Program-made: the position numbers and the translations under genes
Part shown: positions 10,752 to 21,655 of the stretch, in pieces
How positions within the stretch are numbered: the first letter of the stretch is position 1
Layout: each line of letters begins with the position of its first letter
Notes under the pieces: model-generated
What the model was told of the DNA's origin: nothing
The model's database searches: none
The model's input: the letters and a program-made list of their open reading frames with translations, nothing else
NCBI RefSeq assembly: GCF_036320965.1
Contig: NC_092250.1
Coordinates: 18,578,117-18,642,116 of the forward strand
Direction: 5' to 3'
Origin: Panulirus ornatus
Lineage: Eukaryota > Arthropoda > Malacostraca > Decapoda > Palinuridae
DNA: 64,000 nucleotides

Positions 10752-10878
10752 ATGGTTTGGTAGAAGTGGTGGTGGTGGTAAAGGATTGTGGTGTGGTATG
10801 GTGGGGCCAGGAGTAGGTTTCCTTGTCCCCCTGTGTGTGAGAGGGGGAAGGGGAGAGATCTATGGAATGGCAGGTGCC

Positions 10879-10880
<2 letters not shown>

Positions 10881-10923
<43 letters not shown>
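10881..10923. repeat. (GT)n microsatellite
   Basis: About 21 GT units. Confidence 0.95.
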
Positions 10924-10925
<2 letters not shown>

Positions 10926-12357
10926 AGTTGTGATGTCGTGTTCGATGTGAGAGAATATTGGTCTCTTGTGATCGTAAGGGCTGCTTATATAATGGGCTTT
11001 TGTATTGGGTAAGTCCCCCTATTGTGTGACTGAAGGTGTTTTCTTTAAGGGCGTGTACTTAATCTGGGTGTTGTGCGACCGCGTTGGTGGGACAGATAAC
11101 AGGAGACCTGATGGTCCATAACGCGAAGTTATCTGTCGTGATAACGTAAGAATGGGGGTAGAAACGTGGAAAGTGTTGGTTATGACCCGAGATGTAAAAG
11201 GAGGGGGGGGAGACGGTGATATGTGTAGTATGGGGCTCGTGTCGAGGGGTTCCCATTGTCTTCGTGGACGTTCCGTGGTGTGGATGTATATATATTGTGG
11301 TACTGTCGGTGTGTTATTACGGGGGCATCTGGTTCGTGTGGGAGGGCGTCAGGTTACACAGGTGATGTAAGTAGTGAGGAAGGGGGGGGGGGGGGGAGGG
11401 GGAAGGCTCCTGATGCATAAAGATTTTGTCCTTTTGTGGTTTCGTCTTGGGATATCTCGTGTGTCTGGAAGTGATGAATGGATGGGGGGCGAGGGCTCCT
11501 ACCACATACGGTGGGGTTAATGAGGGAGATTGTGGTGGAGGGTCTCATGTTATGCTTCCTCCCAAGTCAAGAGATGCTTTATGATGTAGGGGGCTCAGGG
11601 ATTGGGAAGTGGGGGGGTCATCGTATGGGTCTGCGTGTGGGAGTTTATAGGAGTGGGGTACTGGTGTGGTTTTGTGGGGTGGGTGGTTGTTTGAGGCGGC
11701 GGAGTTCGAGGTGGAGTGGTGGTTCTGTCTATGTATTCGGGAGGGAAAGGGATAAAGGAGAATAAATAGGGTGGTTGGGTCGGGTGTAAGAGCGCTTCAC
11801 CTCATCTTCCCAGTCGGTGGGGAGGTAAGCATCTCCCGGAGGAGGGAGAGATTAGCGCTCAGTCTCCGGAGATGCGAGAGAGAAGAGGAGATGATAAAGT
11901 AGGTGTTATTCATCCTTAGAATAAAAAGTCCCTCTGGAAGGGATCAAAGTGTCGATCCCGCGTAATATTTCGTTTTGAGGCGTTTTCGTAAAGTCAGATC
12001 CCTGAATTTATTTTTTTAAGGGGGTGAAAGATAAGGCGAGAAATCGTAAGATACAAAGATAAGAGATTCTAGTGGTAAGGAGGGTGGATGGAAGGCCACG
12101 GAGAAGCGTTAGCACATCCCAGCGAGGTAGAGTCATTTGAAAGACATCAGATAATTAAAGAAAAATATTAGAAATGCAGCTGTACGATGGAGTAAGGACG
12201 GAATTGCCTGAACGTATGCAAATTAGATGAGGGCCACAGGGGAGTACTGAGAGTGTACCATGAGTCCACGGAGGCTGGGGTACAGATGAGTGTGAGGTGG
12301 TACAGGAACAGCACATGTACAGGATTGAGATAAGAGGCACCAATGATGGCGTCGTTC
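10924..12357. other. No gene seen; G/T-rich unique DNA
   Basis: Contains a G homopolymer run at about 11380-11397 and several G-rich patches (11200-11800). No supported gene, RNA or element end. Confidence 0.6.
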
Positions 12358-12800
12358 CACGAACGATGGTACGACTTTTAAGCGCACGACGATACGACCC
12401 ACAGAGCACGACGGTACGACCCACGGAGCACGACGGTACGACCCACGGAGCACGACGGTACGACCCACGGAGCACGACGGTGCGACCCACGGAGCACGAC
12501 GGTACGACCCACGGAGCACGACGGTACGACCCACCGAGCACGACGGTACGACCCACGGAGCACGACGGTGCGACCCACAGAGCACGACGGTACGACCCAC
12601 AGAACACAACGGTACGACCCACCGAGCACGACGGTGCGACCCATCGAGCACGACGGTACGACCCACAGAGCACGACGGTACGACCCACAGAGCACGACGT
12701 AGCGACCCTTTCAGGCACGACCATGGCTACCTTGGTTATCATTGCGTAACCTATGACCTGACCCCCGCTCAGTTATCAGGTCAGCGTTGGGCCGTGCACT
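12358..12800. mobile_element. Palindromic-unit element: 15-unit left array plus core
   Basis: About 15 units of 22 bp (GAGCACGACGGTACGACCC plus ACG) run from about 12382 to 12710. The final unit switches to the family ending ACCCTTT. A decayed core follows at 12753-12799 (ATGACCTGACCCCC, then CAGGTCAGCGTTGGGCC). The right-hand inverted array is missing. Two units end ACCCACAG and some differ by single bases. The 22-bp period distinguishes it from the 21-bp arrays elsewhere and suggests a local re-expansion. Confidence 0.75.
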
Positions 12801-12854
12801 CCCTACCAAAGATGTGGCACCTTTAACAAAGGTGGTATACTGGAGCGTGTCCCT

Positions 12855-12857
<3 letters not shown>

Positions 12858-12893
<36 letters not shown>
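12858..12893. repeat. (GT)n microsatellite
   Basis: About 17 GT units beginning just after TGTATGTG. Confidence 0.95.
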
Positions 12894-12897
<4 letters not shown>

Positions 12898-13321
12898 CAG
12901 ACGACCACACGTCACGTAGGGTCAGGTCACAGCGTCACGTGGTGCTTGCAGACGTGTGCACGTCTCGTGAGACCTCTGTGAACGCGGGGAACTGCTTGCC
13001 AGATTCAGAGTAAAAATAGCGAGTCAGTCTTCCTCGTCTTACCCAAGTGCTGGTCAGACCTCAGCGCTCACTCCTCCTTAGGGAGAGGGATGGCGGTGGG
13101 TGGGGTGAGGAGGAGGTTGGGGGCTTGGTAGTGGTGATGTTAAGCAGCTGTGATAATGTTGGAACCAGCGGGGAACACAGGCCGGCCTCTGGTTCGCCAG
13201 GAAAAGTCATATACTTCCAAATAACGCCAATGTTTTTGCTTTTTTCCCTTTATTGATTGGATCCACCTTTGTGGGTCGGTGCCTGGATTATACGTTTGTT
13301 ATTATTATTGTTACTGTTATG

Positions 13322-13325
<4 letters not shown>

Positions 13326-13365
<40 letters not shown>
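13326..13365. repeat. (TTA)n microsatellite
   Basis: About 13 TTA units within a T/A-rich stretch 13298-13380. Confidence 0.95.
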
Positions 13366-13697
13366 GTAATTGCTTTATTTTACCTCTCGTGTGTAGCTGA
13401 GCTAATACCTCTATTATACAAACGCCACTTTGAAATGTATACTGAGTGCATGTATATACCGCCCGTAGACTACCAATACTTGTCAGAGATTTAGTGAGAA
13501 AATTGTTGCCTCAGAATCATGGCTTATAAAGTCCCGTGTAGGAAGGTTGTGTCCGCAGGCACCGGATATTTGCTTTCAACCAAGGATGTGTTTATTTTTT
13601 AGGTAAACAGAGATCGTGAGAGATTAGTCTTTCTGGTGGTGTGAAACGCGAGAGGACAGGAAGCTATCGTTAGATAAGTGGATCGTGTTGTTGGAAG

Positions 13698-14132
13698 CCC
13701 TCCAGACTTGACAGAGTCTGTCAGCAATGTCAAGCGTCAATCGTGGTAAGAACTCGTTAATCCCTCGGTCAGTTAGACTCGTCCAGACCCGACCACGTCC
13801 CGTCAGACGCTGTCAGACTTCCTGCCTGCAGGGTAGAACTCGCTCAGGCCCGACAGTGCCTGCCAGAAAAAAAACTGTCAAATCTGCGTTGATGGTAGGG
13901 AATTTATCTAGAGCAGACAGTGGCTGTCAAACACTGCACGGGTTATGCTTGTAGTAAGAACCCATGCAGACCCGACGTTGCCCGTCAAACACTGTCAAAA
14001 CTTCCCCTCCGGTGGTGAGGAACTCATGCAGACCCCACAGGGTCTGTCAGACACTGCAAGACTTTCTGTGCTCGTGGTAGGAATACATGCAGACCCGACC
14101 CGGCCTGTCAAGACACTGTCAAACCTCCTCCT
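13698..14132. repeat. Degenerate ~65-bp tandem repeat, about 6 copies
   Basis: Each diverged unit carries GGTAGGAACTCATGCAGACC, then CGACAGTGCCTGTCA, then GACACTGTCAAACTTCC or close variants. Divergence is high and unit lengths differ. Confidence 0.75.
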
Positions 14133-14156
14133 CCTCCTCCCTCAGCACTAGCCAAG

Positions 14157-14300
14157 CCCCCCCCCCCCCCCCAGATGTCATAAAACTGTTTAAGTGACAG
14201 TAAACGTGTGACCCTGGCATCAGCATCTCATTTTCCAGATTAACCTACATCAGCGAGGCGGTTCAGGTGTCTCATGCCTCCCCCCCCCCCCCCCCCCCCC
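14157..14300. repeat. Two C homopolymer tracts
   Basis: C runs of about 15 (14157-14172) and about 21 (14280-14300), separated by unique sequence. Confidence 0.85.
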
Positions 14301-14799
14301 CACTCCCTGGCGCTGTCAGGCAGTAGACCATGACGGGTCTTGCTCAGTAGAAGGAGCAACACTGGTGAAAATATGTGGAAAATTAATCGAATCGACACAA
14401 CACACGTAGGTACAGTACTTAAGACTCACCCATGGCTTGTGTTTGTGTTCTTTTCAAGTAAAGGGGAGGAGGGGGGTCTTTTTTTGCTTTATTGTCCTGT
14501 CTCCTTCTTGATCAATTAGAAGTTCAGGATGGTGTGGCCTTCCTCCAGCTGAGGCCCGTGTCGTAAACCATCAGCTCTGCTATATGGGTTTTCCATTTAC
14601 CCCTCACGTATGCCTCTGTGACCCGGGCTCCGACGGGGACGTCAGTAATTAGGTCTCTCTGTCTGCAACCACGCCCCCTTAAGAATACAAGCCCCTTGCA
14701 GCTCTGCTTATCAGACACGCTTGAAGAGAAGTGGCGCTGTTCATTCTTGAACACTCGTAAGGTAAGGGCTGACTTATGACGCATCGTGGTGGTGGTGTT

Positions 14800-14801
<2 letters not shown>

Positions 14802-14889
<88 letters not shown>
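14802..14889. repeat. (CT)n microsatellite
   Basis: About 43 CT units ending CTCGAGG. Confidence 0.95.
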
Positions 14890-14890
<1 letters not shown>

Positions 14891-15406
14891 AGGATATGAA
14901 AGAAGAGACTTATGTCCCAGGATGATTTCCTCACTCGCTGTATTCGCAGCAGCTGCGCGTCTCGTCTATACTGGGTTATGATAATATATTCTCGTCTTAT
15001 AGTCTACCCGGCCACATAAGTAATTATATCTTATCTTTGCCTTGTATATTAACCACTTTCTTAAAAGTTTATGAATGGTTTTTTTTCTGAGTCCATTCAC
15101 TCCCAGGTTTTCTGTGGGATCCGTAAATAATCGTGATGTGTTCTTGTACTTCGGCTGTTTCTTGGACCGTACAAAGGAAGGTTGTGTCTTTTCAACTGCA
15201 TTTTGTTGACCGGGCTGTTCACATTCCCCCCTCCCTCACAGTCGTGTCTGAGGTTGCTGCTCTGAGCTGTACGCTTCGTGTGTAGTAAAGGATTTGTATG
15301 ATATTGACGATCAGACGTATTATCTGGGGACCCAACGTAAGCCATATGTCTTTGCGTGTACCATACAGCTCTCCACCCGACCCCGGCACCCGCCTTTATC
15401 TCGTGT

Positions 15407-15464
15407 ACAAGACCTGGCTTCATATTCAGTTATCTCGTGTACAAGACCTGGCTTCATATTCAGT
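15407..15464. repeat. 34-bp direct duplication
   Basis: TCTCGTGTACAAGACCTGGC followed by TTCATATTCAG occurs twice in immediate succession with almost no difference. Confidence 0.85.
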
Positions 15465-15924
15465 ATTTTTACTGTTTTGGTAGACAGTAGACAGTTATCA
15501 CATTGTCGGCATTGCAAAATTATTATTTATCACTTCGTCATGAGTGGTTATATTTATATACCTTTCCGTTTATCGTATATTTTAGTTTTGTGTATTCATT
15601 TGATTATCATTTATTTATTTCATCGTTTCTGCGATCTTCACATCGTGAAGTGAGTTACGTAATATTCAAGACTTTCGTCTGTGTGTACGGAGGGTCAGGT
15701 GTGGTACTCAAGTGTGTGCGTGTACGGTTGTGTGTGGGCGAGGCTGTCCCCTCCCCAGGGGTGGACACGTTAGTGTCTCACCGTCTCTGTCCTGGGCGGG
15801 CGGGACGGACGGGACGGCTGCATCCAGGACGTGAAGGGATCGGCAGGGGCCATGTGATGCGACGAATAACACACGAGTCACTACGACGAGCAGTGGCGAG
15901 GAGAGACGACCGGGTGTCCTCCCA

Positions 15925-16040
15925 CTCCGACGGCGTCACTTACCCCTTTAGTCACTCGGCCGGGTCCCTCCCGACGGCGTCACTTGCCCCTTTAGTCACT
16001 CGGCCGGGTCGTCCCCCCCGACGGCGCCACTCGCCCCATC
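15925..16040. repeat. ~42-bp tandem repeat, 3 copies
   Basis: CCGACGGCGTCACTTACCCC, then TTTAGTCACTCGGCCGGGTC, is repeated. The third copy is truncated and diverged (GGCGCCACTCGCCCC). Confidence 0.85.
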
Positions 16041-16189
16041 ACAAGGTGGAGGAGACCCCCAGTCGACCTTGTAGCCTGGGATGATAGGGAAAGGTTGATG
16101 GTGTGCATGATAGTATTCCAGTCACTGGAGGTCATTTTATGTATAGAGATACATACAAACATTCATACATAAACACGCATACATGTATA

Positions 16190-16192
<3 letters not shown>

Positions 16193-16227
<35 letters not shown>
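16193..16227. repeat. (CA)n microsatellite
   Basis: About 17 CA units after CATGTATAACCTCA. Confidence 0.95.
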
Positions 16228-16229
<2 letters not shown>

Positions 16230-16545
16230 CTGGAATATTGTGGATGATGCCACGATCAATCCAGTTACTCCCTGGAAGCACTTCGACGTCTCTTCTGTTG
16301 GGGTTACAGTTGACAGCAGCTTTCCAGACCCGCATCCAGACTTCCAGGACGCCCATAACAGCCCCCTCAAGAGCTGGAACCTTGACCCTACCAGGTTACA
16401 TCAGCCGTCCTCCCACACCGCGTCATTCCCGCCACCGTCACCTTCTGCCGCCAGAGATCCCTCGCCCTCGAGTTACAGTTGAGCACCAGCCTCCACCACC
16501 ACATGGGGCTCATCCCATCGTGGGCAGCGACCGCTACAAGTGATG
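16228..16545 (+). other. Coding-like segment, unassigned
   Basis: This unique stretch has balanced composition and two overlapping open frames. One (SWNIVDDATINPVTPWKHFD...) ends in TGA at about 16482 and the other continues to about 16543 (ending PIVGSDRYK). No domain is recognised and no clear splice pair was found. Chance open frames of this size are expected in 64 kb. Confidence 0.12.
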
Positions 16546-16933
16546 TGATTTGGGCCGGTATCACGAGGGAAGACGAGGAGGAGGGTAGTATATTGTGCGC
16601 CCCAACATGCTGCAGGAACAGCCCCATCTCAGCCACTAAGAGACTGACGCCACAGCCATGGCGTAAAGACTTATGTCTTCTCCATCCTCAGTGTCTGTGT
16701 TGCGTATCTACGCTGTATATGTCTCAGCGTCGTAGCTTCAGTGGATTGAAATGCACCGTTGATAATGCCATTAGTAATGATAGTAATGATAATGATCATG
16801 AATTATTATCACTATTGTTGGGGTCACACGTGGGATTAATGTAGGTCCAATTTTGCTGTTGCTCTACACTATGTCTTTACTTAGAGAAACACTTTTATGT
16901 TATTTGTATTTATTTCTTACGTGATTACTATTA

Positions 16934-16935
<2 letters not shown>

Positions 16936-16999
<64 letters not shown>

Positions 17000-17000
17000 G
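16936..17000. repeat. (TTA)n microsatellite
   Basis: About 21 ATT units. Confidence 0.95.
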
Positions 17001-17158
17001 CTACAGAAGGATACGCAGCTAAACAATAAACATGTCCTCACTCCTCCTCCTCTGCCCTGAACACTTCACACCCACGCCCACAACCACGGCCATAACCACC
17101 CCTCCGCCCACCCACCCAGACCCTCCACCTACGCCCAACTACCCTCACTCTCCACCTA

Positions 17159-17161
<3 letters not shown>

Positions 17162-17236
<75 letters not shown>
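17162..17236. repeat. (CT)n microsatellite
   Basis: About 37 CT units; first of a pair with 17388-17468. Confidence 0.95.
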
Positions 17237-17240
<4 letters not shown>

Positions 17241-17384
17241 TGGATCGTCACACGGCGATGACAGAGGCGCCGTCAGGTCAGGCCCTCCTGCCTCCCTGTC
17301 GCCTCCCGTCTATATATATATTAACAAATTTCATCTCTCCTCTGGCTGCCATAAACAACTTATTGTGGGGTTCTCCCTCCCCAA

Positions 17385-17387
<3 letters not shown>

Positions 17388-17468
<81 letters not shown>
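17388..17468. repeat. (CT)n microsatellite
   Basis: About 40 CT units, 150 bases after the first tract. Confidence 0.95.
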
Positions 17469-17470
<2 letters not shown>

Positions 17471-17627
17471 GTCTCGGCCCGTCTATCCCACCCATCCCCA
17501 GTGTGTTTTCCTAGCCACAACTTTTTTTTCCCCTTTTTTTTTTATTTTTTTATTCGCAAGATAAGCGAGGGTTGGTTAGGTCCTCCTTCCTACTAGTGTA
17601 ACCGGAGCTGACAGTCAGAATCAGAGG

Positions 17628-17798
17628 ATGCGGCCGGAGGATCTCCTCCTCCTCCTCCTCCTGCTGGCGATGCCCTTGAGGCGGCACAGGGACGTCCTTC
17701 AGGGCGGCGACCGCAGGATTTTAATCCCGCGTTTCCTGTGTGTGCTGTGTTTATGGGTGATTACCCCGGCGTCTGGGGCGCATCAACACCAATATTGA
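17628..17798 (+). CDS. Small hydrophobic ORF, 56 codons, hypothetical
   Basis: ATG at 17628 (context CAGAGGATGCGG) opens a 56-codon frame ending TGA at 17796-17798. It begins MRPED, then eight Leu encoded largely by a (CTC)n run, then a basic stretch. A second hydrophobic segment ([16 protein letters not shown]) ends in a small-residue pattern like a signal-peptidase site. The sequence could be a signal-peptide exon or a membrane micropeptide. The (CTC)n run and the absence of any homologue I can name make chance the stronger hypothesis. Confidence 0.15.
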   Translation: MRPEDLLLLLLLLAMPLRRHRDVLQGGDRRILIPRFLCVLCLWVITPASGAHQHQY

Positions 17799-17842
17799 TG
17801 ACGCCTCGAAGTGCCTCACAGGGAGATTTCCATTTATAATGA

Positions 17843-17951
<109 letters not shown>

Positions 17952-18035
17952 TCCTATGAGTCCACGGGGAAAATGAAACACGAAAAGTTCCCAAGTGCAC
18001 TTTCGTGTAATAATCACATCATCAGTCTCGAGCTG
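17952..18035 (+). mobile_element. Element end, copy A
   Basis: Carries GGGGAAAATGAAACACG, GTTCCCAAGTGCACTTTCGT and GTAATAATCACATCATCAG. The same sequence recurs in copy B (18256-18349) and, inverted, in copy C (18404-18500). From memory it resembles sequence common in decapod genomes and possibly the ends of a Penelope-like element, but the class cannot be settled here. The adjoining TA run is probably part of the terminus. Confidence 0.6.
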
Positions 18036-18255
18036 ACGTTTGCAATGCACGAAACCACAGCTCCCTATCCACATGTAGGCACCACACAGTCAAGTGGTGC
18101 GGTCTGAGGCAAGAAATTGTGGTGGGGGATGTGAAGGTATTGGAGTGGAAACCCAGATTTCCACTCTCACAGGCAACATGTACCACCTCATTCCTGCCCT
18201 TATAGCCACCTTTGCCTCTGTGGGAGCCACTGACAGAGCCTTCTCCTTCAGAGGA
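18036..18255. other. Spacer between element copies A and B
   Basis: Unique sequence between two directly repeated ends. It contains CCACATGTAGGCACCACACAG and no long frame. It may be internal element sequence. Confidence 0.4.
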
Positions 18256-18500
18256 AAACGAAACGCGATTAGTTCCCAAGTGCACTTTCGTGTAGTGATC
18301 ACTTAGTCAGGGAAGGAGATGCGAGAATGAGTTAGAAGACGTAGAACAGTCCATTGCTATACAAGGAAGAGACGTAGTTAAGACGCCAGTGTATATCAAC
18401 TGGCTGTTCTACGTCTTTTATCTCATTCTTGTACCTCCCCTGACGATGTGATCATTACACGAAAGTGCACCAAGGAAGTGATCGTGTCTCATTTTTTTCT
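18256..18500. mobile_element. Foldback hairpin: element ends B and C inverted
   Basis: The left arm (18272-18349, beginning GTTCCCAAGTGCACTTTCGT, ending GACGTAGAACAG) is complementary to the right arm (18404-18476, beginning CTGTTCTACGTC, ending GAAAGTGCACCAAGGAA). A few mismatches and small gaps are present. The loop is about 54 bases. Outside the arms the match extends weakly (AAACGAAACGCGA against CGTGTCTCATTTT). The result is two element ends head to head, as in inverted pseudo-LTRs or a foldback insertion. Confidence 0.65.
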
Positions 18501-18553
18501 TGGTTCTCAGGATACACTAGGTCACGGGCACCACTGTGACCTCTTGCAATATG

Positions 18554-18555
<2 letters not shown>

Positions 18556-18631
<76 letters not shown>
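18556..18631. repeat. (CA)n microsatellite
   Basis: About 38 CA units, just after an inverted pair GGTCAC...GTGACC (18520-18543). Confidence 0.95.
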
Positions 18632-18633
<2 letters not shown>

Positions 18634-18742
18634 GGTATATCCTGCAGGACTAATTGTATCCTCATTATATTGATATTATCACATAAAGAGCCAAGATGGC
18701 GATTCGTCTTGTGGAGTGTGGTGTTATGAGTGTATGAAAGGT

Positions 18743-18860
<118 letters not shown>

Positions 18861-19127
18861 CTTCCCTGAAGGATATCACTGTCCTCGGCCAATCCTGCTG
18901 GGATTACTGCAGTGATCCTCCTCATCATGGTGAGCGTCTGGTTCACGGCCGTGCGGGTGTGAGTGTCAGCTTTGAGGGAGAGTGTGTCTACGAAGCCGTA
19001 GGTTGGTGGCGGTGTGGGACGAAGGACGAGATTTTCGGAATGGGTCTGTGGTAGCGATTTTGGGTGTTAAGCATTTTGCATCGCCGTGGTGTTGCGTCTT
19101 AGGGCTGTTGTGTTGCCTTTGTGTTGT

Positions 19128-19457
19128 GTAGGTGGTACTTTATTGTTGTTTGTTGGTGTTGCTATATTGTTGTTGTTGTGTTGGTGTTGCTTTATTGTTG
19201 TTGTGTTGGTGTTGCTTTATTGTTGTTGTGTTGTTGGTGTTGCTTTATTGTTGTTGTGTTGGTGTTGCTTTATTGTTGTTGTGTTGTTGGTGTTGCTTTA
19301 TTGTTGTTGTGGTGTTGGTGTTGCTTTATTGTTGTTGTTGGCGTTGCTTTATTGTTGTTGTGTTGTTGGTGTTGCTTTATTGTTGTTGTGGTGTTGGCGT
19401 TGCTTTATTGTTGTTGTGGTGTTGGTGTTGCTTTATTGTTGTTGTGTTGGCGTTGCT
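19128..19457. repeat. T/G minisatellite, ~24-27 bp, about 13 units
   Basis: The unit GTTGGTGTTGCTTTATTGTT plus GTTGTG is repeated, with GTTGTT insertions changing unit length by three. All three forward frames stay open for 110-144 codons, giving Leu/Val/Cys repeats without coding meaning. Confidence 0.92.
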
Positions 19458-19519
19458 TCTATGAAGGGTTCGGGTGTCTCTTCTCTAACCCCGGTTCCCG
19501 GCTTGCCGTGGTTGGCGTG

Positions 19520-19600
19520 ATGGCAAGACTTTTGACCTGACCCATAAGGATTAGGTCAAAGGTCATGCCCTCGCGCTCAAGGGTAGTGCTCAAAGGTTAA
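19520..19600. mobile_element. Palindromic element core with right-hand units
   Basis: Best-preserved core. The arms 19522-19543 (GGCAAGACTTTTGACCTGAC...) and 19548-19569 (...ATTAGGTCAAAGGTCATGCC) pair at about 18 of 22 positions around an ATAA loop. The right arm contains AGGTCA-A-AGGTCA at 19553-19565, a perfect DR1. Two decayed right-hand units follow (CTCGCGCTCAAGGG, AGTGCTCAAAGG). No left array is visible because the T/G minisatellite lies there. Confidence 0.6.
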
Positions 19601-20136
19601 ACTACTCGTCTTTACGATTGTTAGAGTTTCTTGATATCTCCTTCATAGATAGGTCGAGAGAGGCTCGTAAATATGTGTTTAAAGATAAACAAGGCCACCT
19701 CTTCGCTGATGATATGACTGAAGGTTTTCAAAACCAAATTAATCAAGTGAGACTTTTTACATTATTTTTTTTTCGCTCTTCAAAGTAGAAGTGAAAATCC
19801 TTTTTTCCCTCAGTAGAGTGAGCTAATGTGTGTAGCTTCAGATAGCAGCACTGACAGTTGGTAAGGCTTTGGAAAAATAAAAGTTAAATTGAAGTGTAGT
19901 TGTGATTGCCCCACCACAAGTTATTGAAGAGATGGTCAGCTAGTTGGAAACAAGCCAGTGAAACAAGGATAGTGTTGTGGACAGAAACTCTTTGTATACG
20001 AAGGAAATTCGGGTTCAGAGGTCAGACATATTTTTGTTCATATCGTTTAGCAACAACTTTCTCTCTATGACCAATTTCTAACTTTAGTATAGTAAGGTCT
20101 CTCTCAGAGGGACGTATAGCTGACCTCTCTGTCATC

Positions 20137-20172
<36 letters not shown>

Positions 20173-20442
20173 CGCTTTGTATATAAAACCTTAGCTCAAC
20201 ACAGTAAAGATATTTACACTTGAATAAATTTTACGTTTATGGCATTACTTAAGAGCAATGTGTGGAATATATTGTGCAACATCCTTTAACGTGAAGATGT
20301 ATTTGTAACTCATATTTTTTTTTTTTTTTTGCTTTTTCCTTACCATGTGGACGATACGGTTGTGACGTACCGCTATCACTATTACGTGTTACCGTAGGTT
20401 AGGAGCGAATGTCCTAAGGGAACATGCGCAGTGGTCCCAGAC
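19601..20442. other. No gene seen; A/T-rich unique DNA
   Basis: Contains a (GT)n at 20139-20170 and a T run at 20315-20330. No long frame and no recognised element. Confidence 0.6.
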
Positions 20443-20590
20443 ACAAAGATCCTTGCCCCAGACAACAGCCGCTCGTTCTTGAGGGTAGGATGATATCCTT
20501 CGGCCCCGCGGGCGGCCGTGGTAACGAGGGGGGAGGGGGAGGTCATGCCTGAGGGGCGTTGTAGGAGCGGCGGGGGACTTCCGTCCGCTC

Positions 20591-20624
<34 letters not shown>

Positions 20625-20753
20625 TTGCAGTCGACATGACGGATGATCCAGCTGCACGCTGAAGTGTCCTGTGGGATTCCTTCTGTCCACCACTGAAGGC
20701 TTTTGCTGGCACGTACACAGTGCTCCTAACGACGCGGTCTTAAACAAGACTTG
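20443..20753. repeat. Dispersed ~240-bp repeat, copy 1
   Basis: Shares AAGATCCTTGC, CAGGGTAGGATGATAT-type sequence, CGGCCGTGGTAACGAGG, GGAGCGGCGGGG, and TGAAGTGT...GGGATTCCTTCT with copy 2 at 21656-21888. It is interrupted by a (GT)n tract at 20592-20624 that copy 2 lacks. The minus strand is open in both copies over PAAPTTPLRHD, but the frames differ beyond that. Confidence 0.7.
20592..20624. repeat. (GT)n microsatellite
   Basis: About 16 GT units inside copy 1 of the ~240-bp repeat. Confidence 0.95.
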
Positions 20754-21214
20754 GGGAAAAAAAGAAAGAAAGGGACGTGTTAAGCCAGTCTTGATAGCCT
20801 TGTGTAAATATGGAAATGAAGTGACGTATAGGAAGGATAATAGTAGTAATTATATGCAGATTGACTGTGAGATTATAGAGGGTAAGAGAGTGTGTATAAA
20901 GAACGCTTCTGGTATCTGTGCAGAAACTCGTGTTATCTGGATATACACTGCTGTTATCCGTAAGACACCCGGGTTGTCCGTAAAAACACTCAAATCTTGA
21001 AGTTTTTTTTATCTTCGGGACATAAATCCAAACCGTGTTGCCTGGTGACGAAAAACAGAATCCATTTGTAGTATGGTTTTCAGATATTGAATATGTGAAT
21101 GATTGATAATTGAGGAATTATTAAAGACTGAATCCTACTTCATTAAGTCCTGGTCTTTCTTTCTTGATTATTTTCGTCTCTGATTGTGCTTATCACCGTT
21201 TCCGGTTCTCTTAT

Positions 21215-21500
21215 CAACTTCCGTTTCCCCTGTTGTGAGGAGGGATGAGATACTTCCGTTGATGTGGTCTGTCTCACTCCTGTTTGTATCAAGCTCATGC
21301 GTCTCCCCTTCTGTTGGAGGGATGAAATACTTCCGTTGATATATGTTCTCTTTGTATGTGCCTCTGTTTTCATCCCCTTCTGTTAGGAAGGGTGTGGACC
21401 TGCTTCCGTTGTTGCGCGTCTCCCTCAACTCTTTGTATCCGTTTCCGTTTCTCCCGTCGTACAGGATAGGTTGAGGAGCCACTTCCCTTAGTTTTGTGTC
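21215..21500. repeat. Degenerate ~80-bp repeat, about 4 copies
   Basis: The phrases ATACTTCCGTTGAT, TCTCCC...TTTGTATC and CCCCTTCTGTTGGAGGGATG recur about every 80 bases with heavy divergence. Confidence 0.55.
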
Positions 21501-21655
21501 TTGGTTAACCCGCGTGTGTATACAGCAGGTGCCAGCCTCTAGCGTCATGTGGCGTGGTGTGGTAAAGTGTGGCGCTAGAGCAAGTGCATAACGACACAGG
21601 TGTATTTTGGATGACATCTGTTTAGAGTAACTTGCTATAGCTGGTGGCGACTCCC

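Noticed and set aside
15503..16084. 193-codon open frame in mostly unique DNA
   Set aside because: By stop-codon frequency alone about half a frame this long is expected by chance in 64 kb of six-frame sequence; no domain, and it crosses a 42-bp tandem repeat.
19086..19540. Hydrophobic Leu/Val/Cys frame resembling a membrane protein
   Set aside because: All three forward frames are open because of the T/G minisatellite; composition alone explains the hydrophobicity.
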